This document shows positions 1 to 6,382 of a stretch of 9,490 nt of DNA, in pieces. Within the stretch, counting starts at the first letter, position 1, and each line of letters opens with the position of its first letter. The stretch is from NCBI GenBank assembly GCA_016839425.1, contig JAEOUI010000163.1, positions 1 to 9,490 of the forward strand, written 5' to 3'. A model generated the notes under the pieces. That model was given only the letters and a program-made list of their open reading frames with translations, did not search any database and had not been told where the DNA came from. The position numbers and the translations under genes were made by a program. The DNA is from Promethearchaeota archaeon. Its GTDB lineage: Archaea; Asgardarchaeota; Lokiarchaeia; Sigynarchaeales; SOKP01.

Positions 1-1482
1 GAGGTGTTGAATTCGTTCTAAGGGATACCTCCCAGTCAAGCATGCAAGACAGAGCTGGTTTTCTGTCATCCCAATTGAACTGAGTAAGTCTTCGAGTCTT
101 TGGTAGAGTAATGAATCTGCACCTATTTTTTTTCGAATCTCTTCCACATAAGCGTCTCCAAATAGGCGCCTGCTCCTTCCAGCAATGAGTTCATCGCTTG
201 TTGGAAAGTCAATTCCCATATAGCAAGCACTCACGACAGGAGGACAACTGATTCGTACATTCACGGACTTAGCTCCCACAGCTCTGATGAGAGAGATGAT
301 TTGCCTCGTGGTCGTTCCACGGACTATCGAATCGTCAATGAGCACAACATCCCTGCCTTCTATTACGCTACGAATGGGATTGAGTTTTTCCTTGACGGCG
401 GCGTCTCTTTTTAATTGTCCTGGCATTATGAATGTCCTCCAAACATACCTGTTTTTCATTAAACCTTCCACATAAGGTAGACCCGATTCTTTTGCGTATC
501 CAACTGAGGCGCTTCTTCCAGAATCAGGAACAGGCACGACAATGGCGTTTTTCTTAAATTCGGGATCCTTCAGCAAGGGGTCGTTTCTTGCTAGATGTAC
601 GCCCATATTCAAGCGAGCGTTCGCCACGGAAATGCCGTCAATTACTGAATCAGGTCTCGCAAAATAAACATACTCAAATTGACAACGAGCAGTCATTTTT
701 GACTTGATTATCATTTCAGTGTGTATGTCTTTTTGATGGCTTAAATGCACGATTTCTCCCGGTCTTACATCTCTTATTAGTGTACCTCCGACAGCATCCA
801 TGGCACACGATTCTGAAGCTACAAAATACAGATTTCTTTTATCCGTCTTCAGTTCACCTATGCATAGCGGTTTGAAACCAAGTGGATCTCTCATAGCGTA
901 TATATCTCCATCGTTAGTGAGCAAGATTAAGGAATAGGATCCCTCTAAGAAATGGCTAGCTACTTTTAAAACTTCCACCCAATCTTCTGTCCCTAGCGCT
1001 ATAGATGCAATCAATTGCGCCATAACTTCAGTATCGGTATTGGTGATAAAAACACGCCCCATATCGTCCATTTTTTGCTTGATATTGTCATAAACAGGAA
1101 TCGTCCCGTTAAAAGCGAAAGCAAACTCCATGTCGTTGTTTTTAAAGTGAAATGGTTGGATGTAATGATGTGAGGAAAACTCAGTGGAACCCGTGGTGGC
1201 GTATCGGTTATGACCAATACCCACATTACCCCAGAGTTGAGCCAATTTCTTTTTGTTTAACACCTTGGAGACTAAACCCTTCCTTTTGTAAGTAAAAATT
1301 CCTTTTCCTCCTGTGTGATACAAAGAGACTCCCGTGGACTCTTGTCCTCTGTGTTGAAGTGCGATCAAACCATCATACAAAAGTTTTGAGACAGAATATC
1401 CGATATCATTACAAGTGACGCCAAAAACGGCACACTGTTCGACTGGTTTATCAATCGTTTTATTTTTATTATTCTTGAACAT
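1..1482 (-). CDS. purF: Amidophosphoribosyltransferase (glutamine PRPP amidotransferase), C-terminus cut by window edge
   Basis: First committed step of purine synthesis: glutamine and PRPP give phosphoribosylamine, in the cytosol. Seen: 494 codons from ATG at 1482 with no stop before the edge. An N-terminal class II glutaminase domain carries EQCAVFGV (Cys17), GHNRYATTG (Arg93), FNGT (Asn125-Gly126) and NTDTE (Asp150). A phosphoribosyltransferase domain carries the PRPP loop VVLIDDSIVRGTT (Asp383, Asp384). Cys267 (RCQFEYVYF), Cys420 (SACYMGID), Cys478 and Cys481 (CLAC) match the four [4Fe-4S] ligands of the Bacillus-type enzyme, so I infer an iron-sulfur PurF made as a proenzyme. Sixteen residues precede the catalytic Cys, and no Met lies nearer to it, so propeptide removal must expose Cys17 as the N-terminus. 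Only a short C-terminal tail should be missing. It is divergent from mobA across a 137-base spacer. No other pur gene is visible. Confidence 0.96.
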   Translation of the reverse strand, partial: MFKNNKNKTIDKPVEQCAVFGVTCNDIGYSVSKLLYDGLIALQHRGQESTGVSLYHTGGKGIFTYKRKGLVSKVLNKKKLAQLWGNVGIGHNRYATTGSTEFSSHHYIQPFHFKNNDMEFAFAFNGTIPVYDNIKQKMDDMGRVFITNTDTEVMAQLIASIALGTEDWVEVLKVASHFLEGSYSLILLTNDGDIYAMRDPLGFKPLCIGELKTDKRNLYFVASESCAMDAVGGTLIRDVRPGEIVHLSHQKDIHTEMIIKSKMTARCQFEYVYFARPDSVIDGISVANARLNMGVHLARNDPLLKDPEFKKNAIVVPVPDSGRSASVGYAKESGLPYVEGLMKNRYVWRTFIMPGQLKRDAAVKEKLNPIRSVIEGRDVVLIDDSIVRGTTTRQIISLIRAVGAKSVNVRISCPPVVSACYMGIDFPTSDELIAGRSRRLFGDAYVEEIRKKIGADSLLYQRLEDLLSSIGMTENQLCLACLTGRYPLERIQHL

Positions 1483-1619
1483 GATAGTTCTTTTTCAAAA
1501 AGAGCAATTTGGTTGGTCTACAATTAATTAAGTAATTATAGGTTTATTAATTATTTCATATAGACTTTAAACTCATTCGTATAAAAACAATTATTAAATC
1601 GAGCAGAAATCAAGCACTC
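1483..1619. promoter_or_regulatory. Divergent purF/mobA promoter region; mobA TATA box at 1580-1587
   Basis: This very A/T-rich spacer must hold both promoters. On the + strand TATAAAAA at 1580-1587 lies 33-40 bases before the mobA ATG, which predicts a leader of roughly 10 bases. On the minus strand two candidate boxes for purF are visible, around 1522-1530 (TTAATTAATT) and 1533-1540 (TATAATTA); I cannot choose between them. A 15-bp inverted repeat at 1489-1503 (7-bp arms, TCTTTTT and AAAAAGA, one-base centre) lies 6 bases upstream of the purF start. It could be chance in such sequence. Confidence 0.45.
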
Positions 1620-2273
1620 ATGTCGATAAGAGAGAATTCTATTGCATTTGCGATTTTAATTGGTGGGAAAAGTTCTCGATTTGGTTCCGACAAAGGAATT
1701 TTTGAGTTTCACGGGAAGCCGTTAATTGCTTATCAATTGGAGTCTCTTAAAGAATTTGAAAATGAAATTTATATTGTCGCTCATTCCCAAAAACAACTTG
1801 ACTCTTATAAGAGAAAGGTGTCATTTCCCGATAATGTATTTTTTTTATTAGACGATAGAGAACTCATCAGTGATCCCGAAGTACGAACACCCATGATCGG
1901 ATTTCTGACGGTTTTTAAAGAGCTTTTAAAAAAGAAAGTAGAAAGAGTGTTTTTCTTTTCGTGTGATACTCCACTCATAAAACATGAAGTTATTCAACTA
2001 ATGTTAAGCAGGGCAATTGGTTACGATTGTTGTATTCCTCAATGGAATAATTCGTTTTTGGAACCTTTATTTGCAATTTATCCTGTTAAAAAAGCCCTAA
2101 ATACTGCGGAAAAATGCATCAATAAACAAAATTACAAGCTATTACGCCTCTTAGATAACGCTTGGAATATTAATTATGTGTCTGTTGAAAACGATATACA
2201 AAAACATGACAAGGATCTTCTGACATTCATAAATGTAAACAATCCAATCGATATTAGCAAGTTAATAGTTTAA
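1620..2273 (+). CDS. mobA: Molybdenum cofactor guanylyltransferase (MobA-type nucleotidyltransferase)
   Basis: Transfers GMP from GTP to molybdopterin to make the guanine dinucleotide cofactor of molybdenum or tungsten enzymes; cytosolic. Seen: 217 residues, within the usual MobA range (about 190-220), with a Rossmann-like nucleotidyltransferase fold. The signature LIGGKSSRFGSDKG at residues 13-26 matches LxGGxSxRxGxDK, including the nucleotide-binding glycines and Lys25. PMIG (91-94) sits where the family has GPLAG. FFSCDTPLI around Asp116 is the metal-binding aspartate motif. EPLFAIY (148-154) and FINVNNPIDI (203-212) match the late family motifs PLFALY and FxNxNTPEDL. The ATG at 1620 is the only sensible start, since the signature begins 12 residues later. 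fwdA lies 212 bases downstream on the same strand; the FwdB/FmdB partner of FwdA carries this cofactor. Related sugar or isoprenoid nucleotidyltransferases are less likely given the Cys-Asp-Thr-Pro and NNP motifs. Confidence 0.9.
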   Translation: MSIRENSIAFAILIGGKSSRFGSDKGIFEFHGKPLIAYQLESLKEFENEIYIVAHSQKQLDSYKRKVSFPDNVFFLLDDRELISDPEVRTPMIGFLTVFKELLKKKVERVFFFSCDTPLIKHEVIQLMLSRAIGYDCCIPQWNNSFLEPLFAIYPVKKALNTAEKCINKQNYKLLRLLDNAWNINYVSVENDIQKHDKDLLTFINVNNPIDISKLIV

Positions 2274-2385
2274 ATTAAAAAACCAAAAGGACATTAACGA
2301 CAATGCGTGAAGAATAAAAGGAACAATTTAAAGCCTCTCGTTATTAAAATAATTTAAAATCACCCTCCTTTCAAATATAAAAAGA

Positions 2386-2396
2386 TTTTATAAAAA
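2386..2396 (+). promoter_or_regulatory. Candidate TATA box for fwdA
   Basis: TTTTATAAAAA preceded by the purine-rich AAAAGA fits an archaeal BRE/TATA element. Transcription would start near 2415-2420, giving a leader of about 65-70 bases. That leader holds a possible hairpin at 2426-2444 (TTCATGC, loop AGAAT, GCGTGAA, with one G-U pair), the palindrome at 2457-2472 and a weak ribosome-binding site AAGGA at 2473-2477. The box suggests fwdA is transcribed separately from mobA. Confidence 0.5.
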
Positions 2397-2456
2397 TAAT
2401 AAATTCTTACAAGTAATAGTATTGATTCATGCAGAATGCGTGAAAAAATAAAACAA

Positions 2457-2472
2457 AATTATAGCTATAATT
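2457..2472. repeat. 16-bp perfect palindrome just upstream of fwdA
   Basis: AATTATAGCTATAATT is self-complementary across all 16 bases and ends 13 bases before the fwdA ATG. It lies downstream of the best TATA box, where a dimeric repressor could block transcription or the ribosome. In sequence this A/T-rich a palindrome of this length is not very improbable by chance, so an operator role is only a suggestion. Confidence 0.4.
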
Positions 2473-2485
2473 AAGGAAAACTCTC

Positions 2486-4210
2486 ATGAAAGACTCAATT
2501 ATTATTAAAAATGGATTGGTTTACGACCCATTAAATGGTATCGACGGAGAGAAAAAAGAGATTCATGTAAAAAACGGCGTTATTGTCGAAAAAGTTGAAG
2601 AGGGAGACGCGAAGATAATAGACGCTTCAGGAATGATAATCATGCCTGGAGGAGTCGATATTCACACTCATGTCGCAGGAACGAAAGTCAATGTTGGTAG
2701 GTCCTTCCGACCCGACGACAAGCCACCCGAATGGAACGAATCTAGGACGAAACTCACGAGGAGTGGCACGGGGTTTGCCGTTCCTTCTACTTGGATAACA
2801 GGATATCGTTATGCCAAATTAGGTTTTACAACCGTGGTTGAACCCGCTATGCCAATGTTGGAAGCCAGACACACCCATGAGGAATTCAACGACATTCCTA
2901 TTTTAGACAAGATGGCAATGCCTTTATTTGGAAACAACTGGTATGTCATGGATTATGTAAGAGAAGGTGATATCGAAAAGTTAGCAGCGTATGTTAACTG
3001 GATATTAAAAGCTACTAAGGGATATGCTGTTAAATTAGTAAATCCTGGTGGTGTTGAAAACTGGGCCTGGGGCAAGAATGTAGAATCTATCAACGATGAT
3101 GTCTACCACTGGGGTGTAACGCCAAAGCAAATCGTAGAGAGCTTGGCTAAGGCAAATGAAATGTTAGAATTACCCCATTCAATTCATGTGCATTGTAATA
3201 ACTTGGGACACCCAGGAAATTTCAAACATTCAATAGACACTTTCAAGCTTTGCGAAGGAATTGAACCTAAAACGGACAGAAATACAACCTTACACATAAC
3301 CCACTGTCAATTTAACGCATATGCAGGGAATAGTTGGGCTAATTTCGAATCGGGTGCTGCCGAAGTAGCGGAATATGTCAACGCTCACAAACACATGACG
3401 CTGGATGCTGGACAAGTAATCTTCTCGAAATATGCCACGACAACCATGACGGGAGACGGACCCTGGGAATTTGCCTTACACCATCTTGGAGGAACAAGTA
3501 CTTGGGGCTCAAAACCAGGCGTAAAATGGGTTAACGGACAAGTAGAAGGCGAATCGGGATCTGGCGTGGTTCCTTACTTCTTTGATAAAAAAATTGGTGT
3601 TAACGCCGTTCAATGGGCAATTGGTCTCGAACTAATGCTCTTGGTCAAAGATCCATTTCAAATTTCTGTTACAACAGATCATCCAAACGGAGGACCTTTC
3701 ACTGCGTATCCAATTGTATATAAGTGGTTAATGGACAAAAAAGCCAGAGACGAATTACTCAAAGAATGCAGTCCGAAAGCATCTTCAGCAACGCACCTTG
3801 TAGACCTCGATAGAGAATACACGCTTGGAGAACTCTGTACGGTAACTCGTGCGGGAAATGCCAAAACATTAGGCTTGAAAGATAGAGGACACTTAGGTTT
3901 GGGAGCAATCGGTGATTTAGCAATTTACAAGCTCGATCCAAAGAACATGAACGGAAACGCAATTGAGAAAGCGTTTACATTGGCAGCATATACCATTAAA
4001 GACGGGCAGATTGTTGTAAAAGACGGTGAAATAACCGCAATCCCGAAGGGAACGACCATTTGCGCAGAAGGAAAGGTTAAGGTAAGCGTGTACGAAGACA
4101 TGTTGGAAGACGTGAAAGCAAAATGGAGAGACCACTACTCTATTAATTTTAACAATTACGCCGTCCAAGAAGCATATGTGCCAAGATGCAAGATCATAAA
4201 CGATACATAA
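2486..4210 (+). CDS. fwdA: Formylmethanofuran dehydrogenase subunit A (metal-dependent amidohydrolase subunit)
   Basis: FwdA/FmdA is the amidohydrolase-fold subunit that condenses formate, made from CO2 by FwdB/D, with methanofuran. This is the entry step of the archaeal Wood-Ljungdahl pathway and can run in reverse during oxidation. Seen: 574 residues, close to the usual length of about 570. An N-terminal beta-sandwich leads to VDIHTH (His60, His62). GYAVKLVNPGG places Lys183 where the carboxylated, dinuclear-metal-bridging lysine is expected. SIHVHCNNLGHPGN (His234, His236), LHITHCQF (His270, His273) and TTDHPNGGPFTAYP (Asp398) complete the metal and catalytic set. The start ATG at 2486 follows AAGGA at 2473-2477. 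No fwdB, C, D, F or G gene is in the window, so the gene is separate from its partners here. Upstream mobA supports a pterin-dinucleotide-dependent complex. FhcA of methylotrophic bacteria is a homologue that acts as a hydrolase; the archaeal context favours FwdA. Confidence 0.95.
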   Translation: MKDSIIIKNGLVYDPLNGIDGEKKEIHVKNGVIVEKVEEGDAKIIDASGMIIMPGGVDIHTHVAGTKVNVGRSFRPDDKPPEWNESRTKLTRSGTGFAVPSTWITGYRYAKLGFTTVVEPAMPMLEARHTHEEFNDIPILDKMAMPLFGNNWYVMDYVREGDIEKLAAYVNWILKATKGYAVKLVNPGGVENWAWGKNVESINDDVYHWGVTPKQIVESLAKANEMLELPHSIHVHCNNLGHPGNFKHSIDTFKLCEGIEPKTDRNTTLHITHCQFNAYAGNSWANFESGAAEVAEYVNAHKHMTLDAGQVIFSKYATTTMTGDGPWEFALHHLGGTSTWGSKPGVKWVNGQVEGESGSGVVPYFFDKKIGVNAVQWAIGLELMLLVKDPFQISVTTDHPNGGPFTAYPIVYKWLMDKKARDELLKECSPKASSATHLVDLDREYTLGELCTVTRAGNAKTLGLKDRGHLGLGAIGDLAIYKLDPKNMNGNAIEKAFTLAAYTIKDGQIVVKDGEITAIPKGTTICAEGKVKVSVYEDMLEDVKAKWRDHYSINFNNYAVQEAYVPRCKIINDT

Positions 4211-4214
4211 TCGT

Positions 4215-4249
4215 CTTTTTTTCTTTTTCATTTTTTTAATATTATTTTT
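4215..4249 (+). terminator. T-tract terminator after fwdA
   Basis: Immediately after the fwdA stop the + strand has three T-runs (4216-4222, 4224-4228, 4231-4237) and then ATTATTTTTA. No stem-loop precedes them. This fits the U-tract termination known for archaeal RNA polymerase. Confidence 0.6.
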
Positions 4250-4286
4250 AGGAACATTTTTATTTTGAAAGTATTACTAAATCTTC

Positions 4287-4982
4287 ATGGACCCTTTAGA
4301 ACACTTAATATTATTTTTTATTGTTTTAGGACTGATCGTGCTCCTCTCAATATTTTTAATTAGCACTTTAATAACCCATTTCAAGCAAAAACAAAAAACT
4401 GGGATCTATTTGTCCTTGGTATATAGTACATTCTTGGTAGGGCTTGTATTGATTTTAATAGGCCATGCTACAGAAGCTTTTGCTGGTGTTGATTTTATTA
4501 ATATTTACGAAAATCTTACGATGGTTGCCATGGCTTTTTTAATCGCGGGTATTTTATTTATGGTCTTGTTTCACTCGGAAATTACCGAGATTAAAAAAGC
4601 AAGCAAGTACATTGAAGTGATTATTGGAGTGATAGTCATCGCCATAATAGTACTCCCATTCAATTACGTGGCATACTTCAAAACCGCAGCAGGAAATAAC
4701 GCTTTCAGGATATTTACTTATGTCATAATGTCAACTTATGGTATTATTACCTTTTCTCATCTTTCTTACAGCTACTTTAAATTATCTAAAAAATCCACGC
4801 AAAAAAGAAAGCAATTAAAGCTTTTAGGATACGCAAACGCTATTTTCCTAATTTTCTATGTGGTAATGGCTTTGTACGGTATGGTACTAATTCCTGTTTT
4901 GTTAGCGTTTTCGATGGTTTGTTTATATGTCTCTTTTATAGGATATTTTCTCGCCATTTATTTGCCAAAACTTAGATCTTAG
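4287..4982 (+). CDS. Seven-helix integral membrane protein of unknown function
   Basis: I do not recognise a named family. The 231-residue protein is almost entirely membrane: helices at about 7-29, 40-60, 77-95, 108-128, 140-163, 178-199 and 201-226. The loops are short; positive loops after helix 1 (HFKQKQK, 31-37) and between helices 5 and 6 (KLSKKSTQKRKQLK, 165-178) suggest both face the cytoplasm, which puts the N-terminus outside. There is no signal peptide, no cytoplasmic enzymatic domain and no obvious channel or transporter signature. Seven-helix modules like this occur as sensor domains of archaeal histidine kinases, but here no kinase part follows. The start ATG at 4287 opens directly into helix 1, with no clear ribosome-binding site. 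It follows fwdA by 76 bases across a T-tract, so co-transcription is doubtful. Being real is nearly certain; function is unknown. Confidence 0.85.
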   Translation: MDPLEHLILFFIVLGLIVLLSIFLISTLITHFKQKQKTGIYLSLVYSTFLVGLVLILIGHATEAFAGVDFINIYENLTMVAMAFLIAGILFMVLFHSEITEIKKASKYIEVIIGVIVIAIIVLPFNYVAYFKTAAGNNAFRIFTYVIMSTYGIITFSHLSYSYFKLSKKSTQKRKQLKLLGYANAIFLIFYVVMALYGMVLIPVLLAFSMVCLYVSFIGYFLAIYLPKLRS

Positions 4983-4991
4983 CTAATATAA

Positions 4992-5000
4992 TTTTTTTTT
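4992..5000 (+). terminator. T-tract terminator after the membrane protein gene
   Basis: Nine consecutive T bases starting 10 bases after the stop codon, followed by CTTCTTATTTATTC. No stem-loop is visible. This is the expected form of an archaeal intrinsic terminator. Confidence 0.55.
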
Positions 5001-5104
5001 CTTCTTATTTATTCATCTTAGCTTGTTAAAATTATAGTAATTAAAAGCTATTATCGCTTGTTGTTATTTTAATAGAAACCTAGAATATGTAAAAACTGGA
5101 CTCC

Positions 5105-5135
5105 AAAAGTGTTTAATCATTATAAAAACACTTTT
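5105..5135. repeat. Perfect 10-bp inverted repeat overlapping a TATA-like sequence
   Basis: AAAAGTGTTT at 5105-5114 is mirrored by AAACACTTTT at 5126-5135 around an 11-base spacer. The spacer and right arm contain TTATAAAA (5120-5127), which could be a TATA box for the gene starting at 5189. The element could be an operator over a promoter, or an RNA hairpin ending in U residues that terminates read-through. I cannot decide between these from sequence alone. Confidence 0.45.
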
Positions 5136-5188
5136 CTCTTAAGAACTTTACAATAACTTTCAATTATAAAGATCAAGACAATAACAAG

Positions 5189-5422
5189 GTGAGCATAGTA
5201 AGGAACCCAAACTACGACGAATTTGATATGGAAAAGCACGCCATAATTAAGAAATATTTTTCAAGGATTTTCACTGTATTAACTCCAGAAATTCGAGACC
5301 AATTGGAAAAATTAGACTTATCAGAACAGAAGAAAAAACAATTGAAAAAGGAACTCGCATTTTTGACAATTCCCAAGCAAAAGGAATATTTAAAGGAAAT
5401 ACAAGATCGAAAAATGAGTTAA
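5189..5422 (+). CDS. Small charged helical protein, unknown function (GTG start)
   Basis: A 77-residue soluble protein, not recognised. It is rich in Lys, Glu, Leu and Ile and looks like two or three amphipathic helices: roughly 13-30 (MEKHAIIKKYFSRIF), 34-58 (PEIRDQLEKLDLSEQKKKQL) and 58-74 (KKELAFLTIPKQKEYLKEIQ). It has no Cys, no membrane segment and no signal peptide. The open frame begins with GTG at 5189. AATTATAAA at 5162-5170 lies 19-27 bases upstream, near the spacing of a leaderless promoter, and TTATAAAA at 5120-5127 is an alternative with a leader of about 40 bases. If the GTG is wrong, the next in-frame start is ATG at 5228 (Met14), giving 64 residues. A small basic helical protein next to a winged-helix gene might be a nucleic-acid or complex-assembly factor, but nothing here shows it. 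Confidence 0.65.
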   Translation: MSIVRNPNYDEFDMEKHAIIKKYFSRIFTVLTPEIRDQLEKLDLSEQKKKQLKKELAFLTIPKQKEYLKEIQDRKMS

Positions 5423-5484
5423 TCCAATAAAAATAATTGAAAAATAAACGACTTTTAAATGATTTTTCTTAATAATCTAAAAAA

Positions 5485-5494
5485 TTTAAATATA
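5485..5494 (+). promoter_or_regulatory. TATA box of the winged-helix gene (leaderless-type spacing)
   Basis: TTTAAATATA, preceded by A-rich sequence, ends 21 bases before ATG 5515 and begins 30 bases before it. Archaeal transcription usually starts about 25 bases downstream of the box, so the RNA would begin at or next to the ATG. This spacing favours ATG 5515 over the in-frame TTG at 5506. Confidence 0.6.
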
Positions 5495-5514
5495 GATTGT
5501 ACTAATTGAAATAC

Positions 5515-5718
5515 ATGAGCGACCTTTCAGAAGAAGAGCAGTTTATTTTTAATATCCTCAAGGAGAAGGGAAAAATAAAATATACAGAACTCCAACGGTT
5601 ATGCGAAGAGGAATTCGAGGGAGTTCGACTAATACTTAAGAAAATGAAGGAAAAAGGGCTGGTTGATTACGAGGGAAACATTCCTGGCTTTTCATCAGAG
5701 ATCTGTTTCACTGGATAG
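5515..5718 (+). CDS. Small winged helix-turn-helix protein
   Basis: A 67-residue protein that is essentially one winged-helix domain. Helix 1 is about residues 5-18 (SEEEQFIFNILKEKG), helix 2 is 22-30 (KYTELQRLC) and the putative recognition helix is 33-48 (EFEGVRLILKKMKEKG). They are followed by LVDYEGNIPGFS as strand and wing (49-60). The pattern of a short first helix, KIKYTELQ, then a long third helix ending KGLVDYEG matches MarR/ArsR-like archaeal wHTH proteins. There is no effector or metal-binding part, so it may be a stand-alone DNA-binding protein or an interaction module of a larger complex, as in wHTH-rich ESCRT-II or RNA polymerase subunits. I chose ATG 5515 over TTG 5506 because of the TATA spacing. 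It converges on the coiled-coil gene, with 43 bases between the stops. Confidence 0.8.
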   Translation: MSDLSEEEQFIFNILKEKGKIKYTELQRLCEEEFEGVRLILKKMKEKGLVDYEGNIPGFSSEICFTG

Positions 5719-5761
5719 TAAAAAAGTTAAAAATTATATCTTTAATCAAGAAATTATTGTC

Positions 5762-5989
5762 CTATTCGGCTAACATTGAAATTTTTTTTTTTAGTTGTTC
5801 CTGTAATTGTTTAATTTTTTCCTGTAACTCTTTTAATTCTTGATCTTTCTGTGCTACAACTTTTTTATTAACTTTTTTTATTAGATCGTTCGATTCTCTC
5901 AAAATTTCAATAATATGATTTTGTTGCTCGATAATTTTATCTTTTTCCCTAATTTCATCTACTAATTCGCTTTTACTTGGAGCTTGCAT
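5762..5989 (-). CDS. Short coiled-coil protein, unknown function
   Basis: A 75-residue protein, nearly all predicted helix, with continuous heptad character from about residue 7 to 70 (for example IIEQQNHIIEILRESNDLIK and ELKELQEKIKQLQEQLKKK). It has no Cys, no membrane segment and no catalytic motif. It probably dimerises or bundles with another coiled coil; the 203-residue neighbour at 6383 also begins with a Gln/Lys-rich coiled coil. The ATG at 5989 has TTTAAAGT on the minus strand at 6018-6011, 22-29 bases upstream, again a leaderless-type spacing. An 11-base T-run on the + strand at 5782-5792 encodes part of its Lys-rich end and could terminate the opposing winged-helix transcript. Low-complexity coiled coils give little family information, so homology to any named protein is not claimed. 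Confidence 0.7.
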   Translation of the reverse strand: MQAPSKSELVDEIREKDKIIEQQNHIIEILRESNDLIKKVNKKVVAQKDQELKELQEKIKQLQEQLKKKISMLAE

Positions 5990-6382
5990 CGATTTCTTAA
6001 CCCGTTATTTACTTTAAACTTGCTTGATCGTTCGAATACCTTTAATTCCGCCAAGGGGTATTATTTCACAAAAATGTAAAAGATCAATATAATTATTTTC
6101 GCACTAGATTTTAAATCTATCTAGAACCGTGCTTTGAAGTGTAAATAAGATAAAGCAAAAATTTTATAACTGTTTATTAAAACCTTTAGAACACGATATT
6201 TGAATTTCTTAATTAATTTTGATGTAAATCTTTGCTTGAAATTCGTCGTTCATAATGATATTGAATATCGATTTAAATGAAAAACCACTTTAAATGTGAT
6301 CGATAAAATAAATTTAAATATACCCAAGCGTTAAGATCATTAGAAAACCAATCATTACTAAAATCAAGGTATTTATATTCTC
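5990..6382. other. 393-base A/T-rich spacer without a confident gene
   Basis: The spacer holds the minus-strand TATA box at 6011-6018 for the coiled-coil gene and a candidate + strand TATA box at 6313-6322 for the gene at 6383. A possible 9-bp hairpin lies at 6035-6062 (AATACCTTT with AAGGGGTATT, two G-U pairs). A 15-bp inverted repeat lies at 6105-6119 (TAGATTT, T, AAATCTA), nested within GCAC/GTGC arms at 6101-6104 and 6129-6132. An imperfect inverted pair shares ATCGAT and TTTAAA around 6266-6304. Only very short ORFs are present. A small RNA is possible but not shown. Confidence 0.5.
6313..6322 (+). promoter_or_regulatory. Candidate TATA box of the coiled-coil/zinc-ribbon gene
   Basis: TTTAAATATA at 6313-6322 is identical to the box at 5485-5494 before the winged-helix gene. 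Here it lies 61-70 bases before ATG 6383, predicting a leader of about 40 bases. AAGG at 6367-6370 is a weak and rather distant ribosome-binding site. Confidence 0.45.

Noticed and set aside
287..475. Plus-strand 62-codon frame and a minus-strand 71-codon frame (1011-1226) inside purF
   Set aside because: Both are shadows of purF, whose frame runs unbroken from 1482 to the window edge with family motifs throughout.
2486..4210. Reading fwdA as a dihydroorotase or hydantoinase
   Set aside because: The length, the TTDHPNGGPFTAYP motif and the NNLGHPGN block are specific to the FwdA/FmdA branch of the amidohydrolases.
3679..4231. Three overlapping minus-strand open frames within and just past the 3' end of fwdA
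   Set aside because: They lie antisense to a strongly conserved gene, overlap one another and show no domain; they are by-products of fwdA codon usage.
5506..5514. In-frame TTG start three codons before the winged-helix ATG
   Set aside because: The TATA box at 5485-5494 is too close for a transcript to include the TTG usefully, and ATG 5515 has the standard spacing.
6026..6052. TTCGAAT followed by GCC/CCA-like sequence, resembling a tRNA T-loop and 3' end
   Set aside because: The five bases on either side of TTCGAAT do not pair as a T-stem, and no 5' acceptor strand or D- and anticodon arms are present on either strand.
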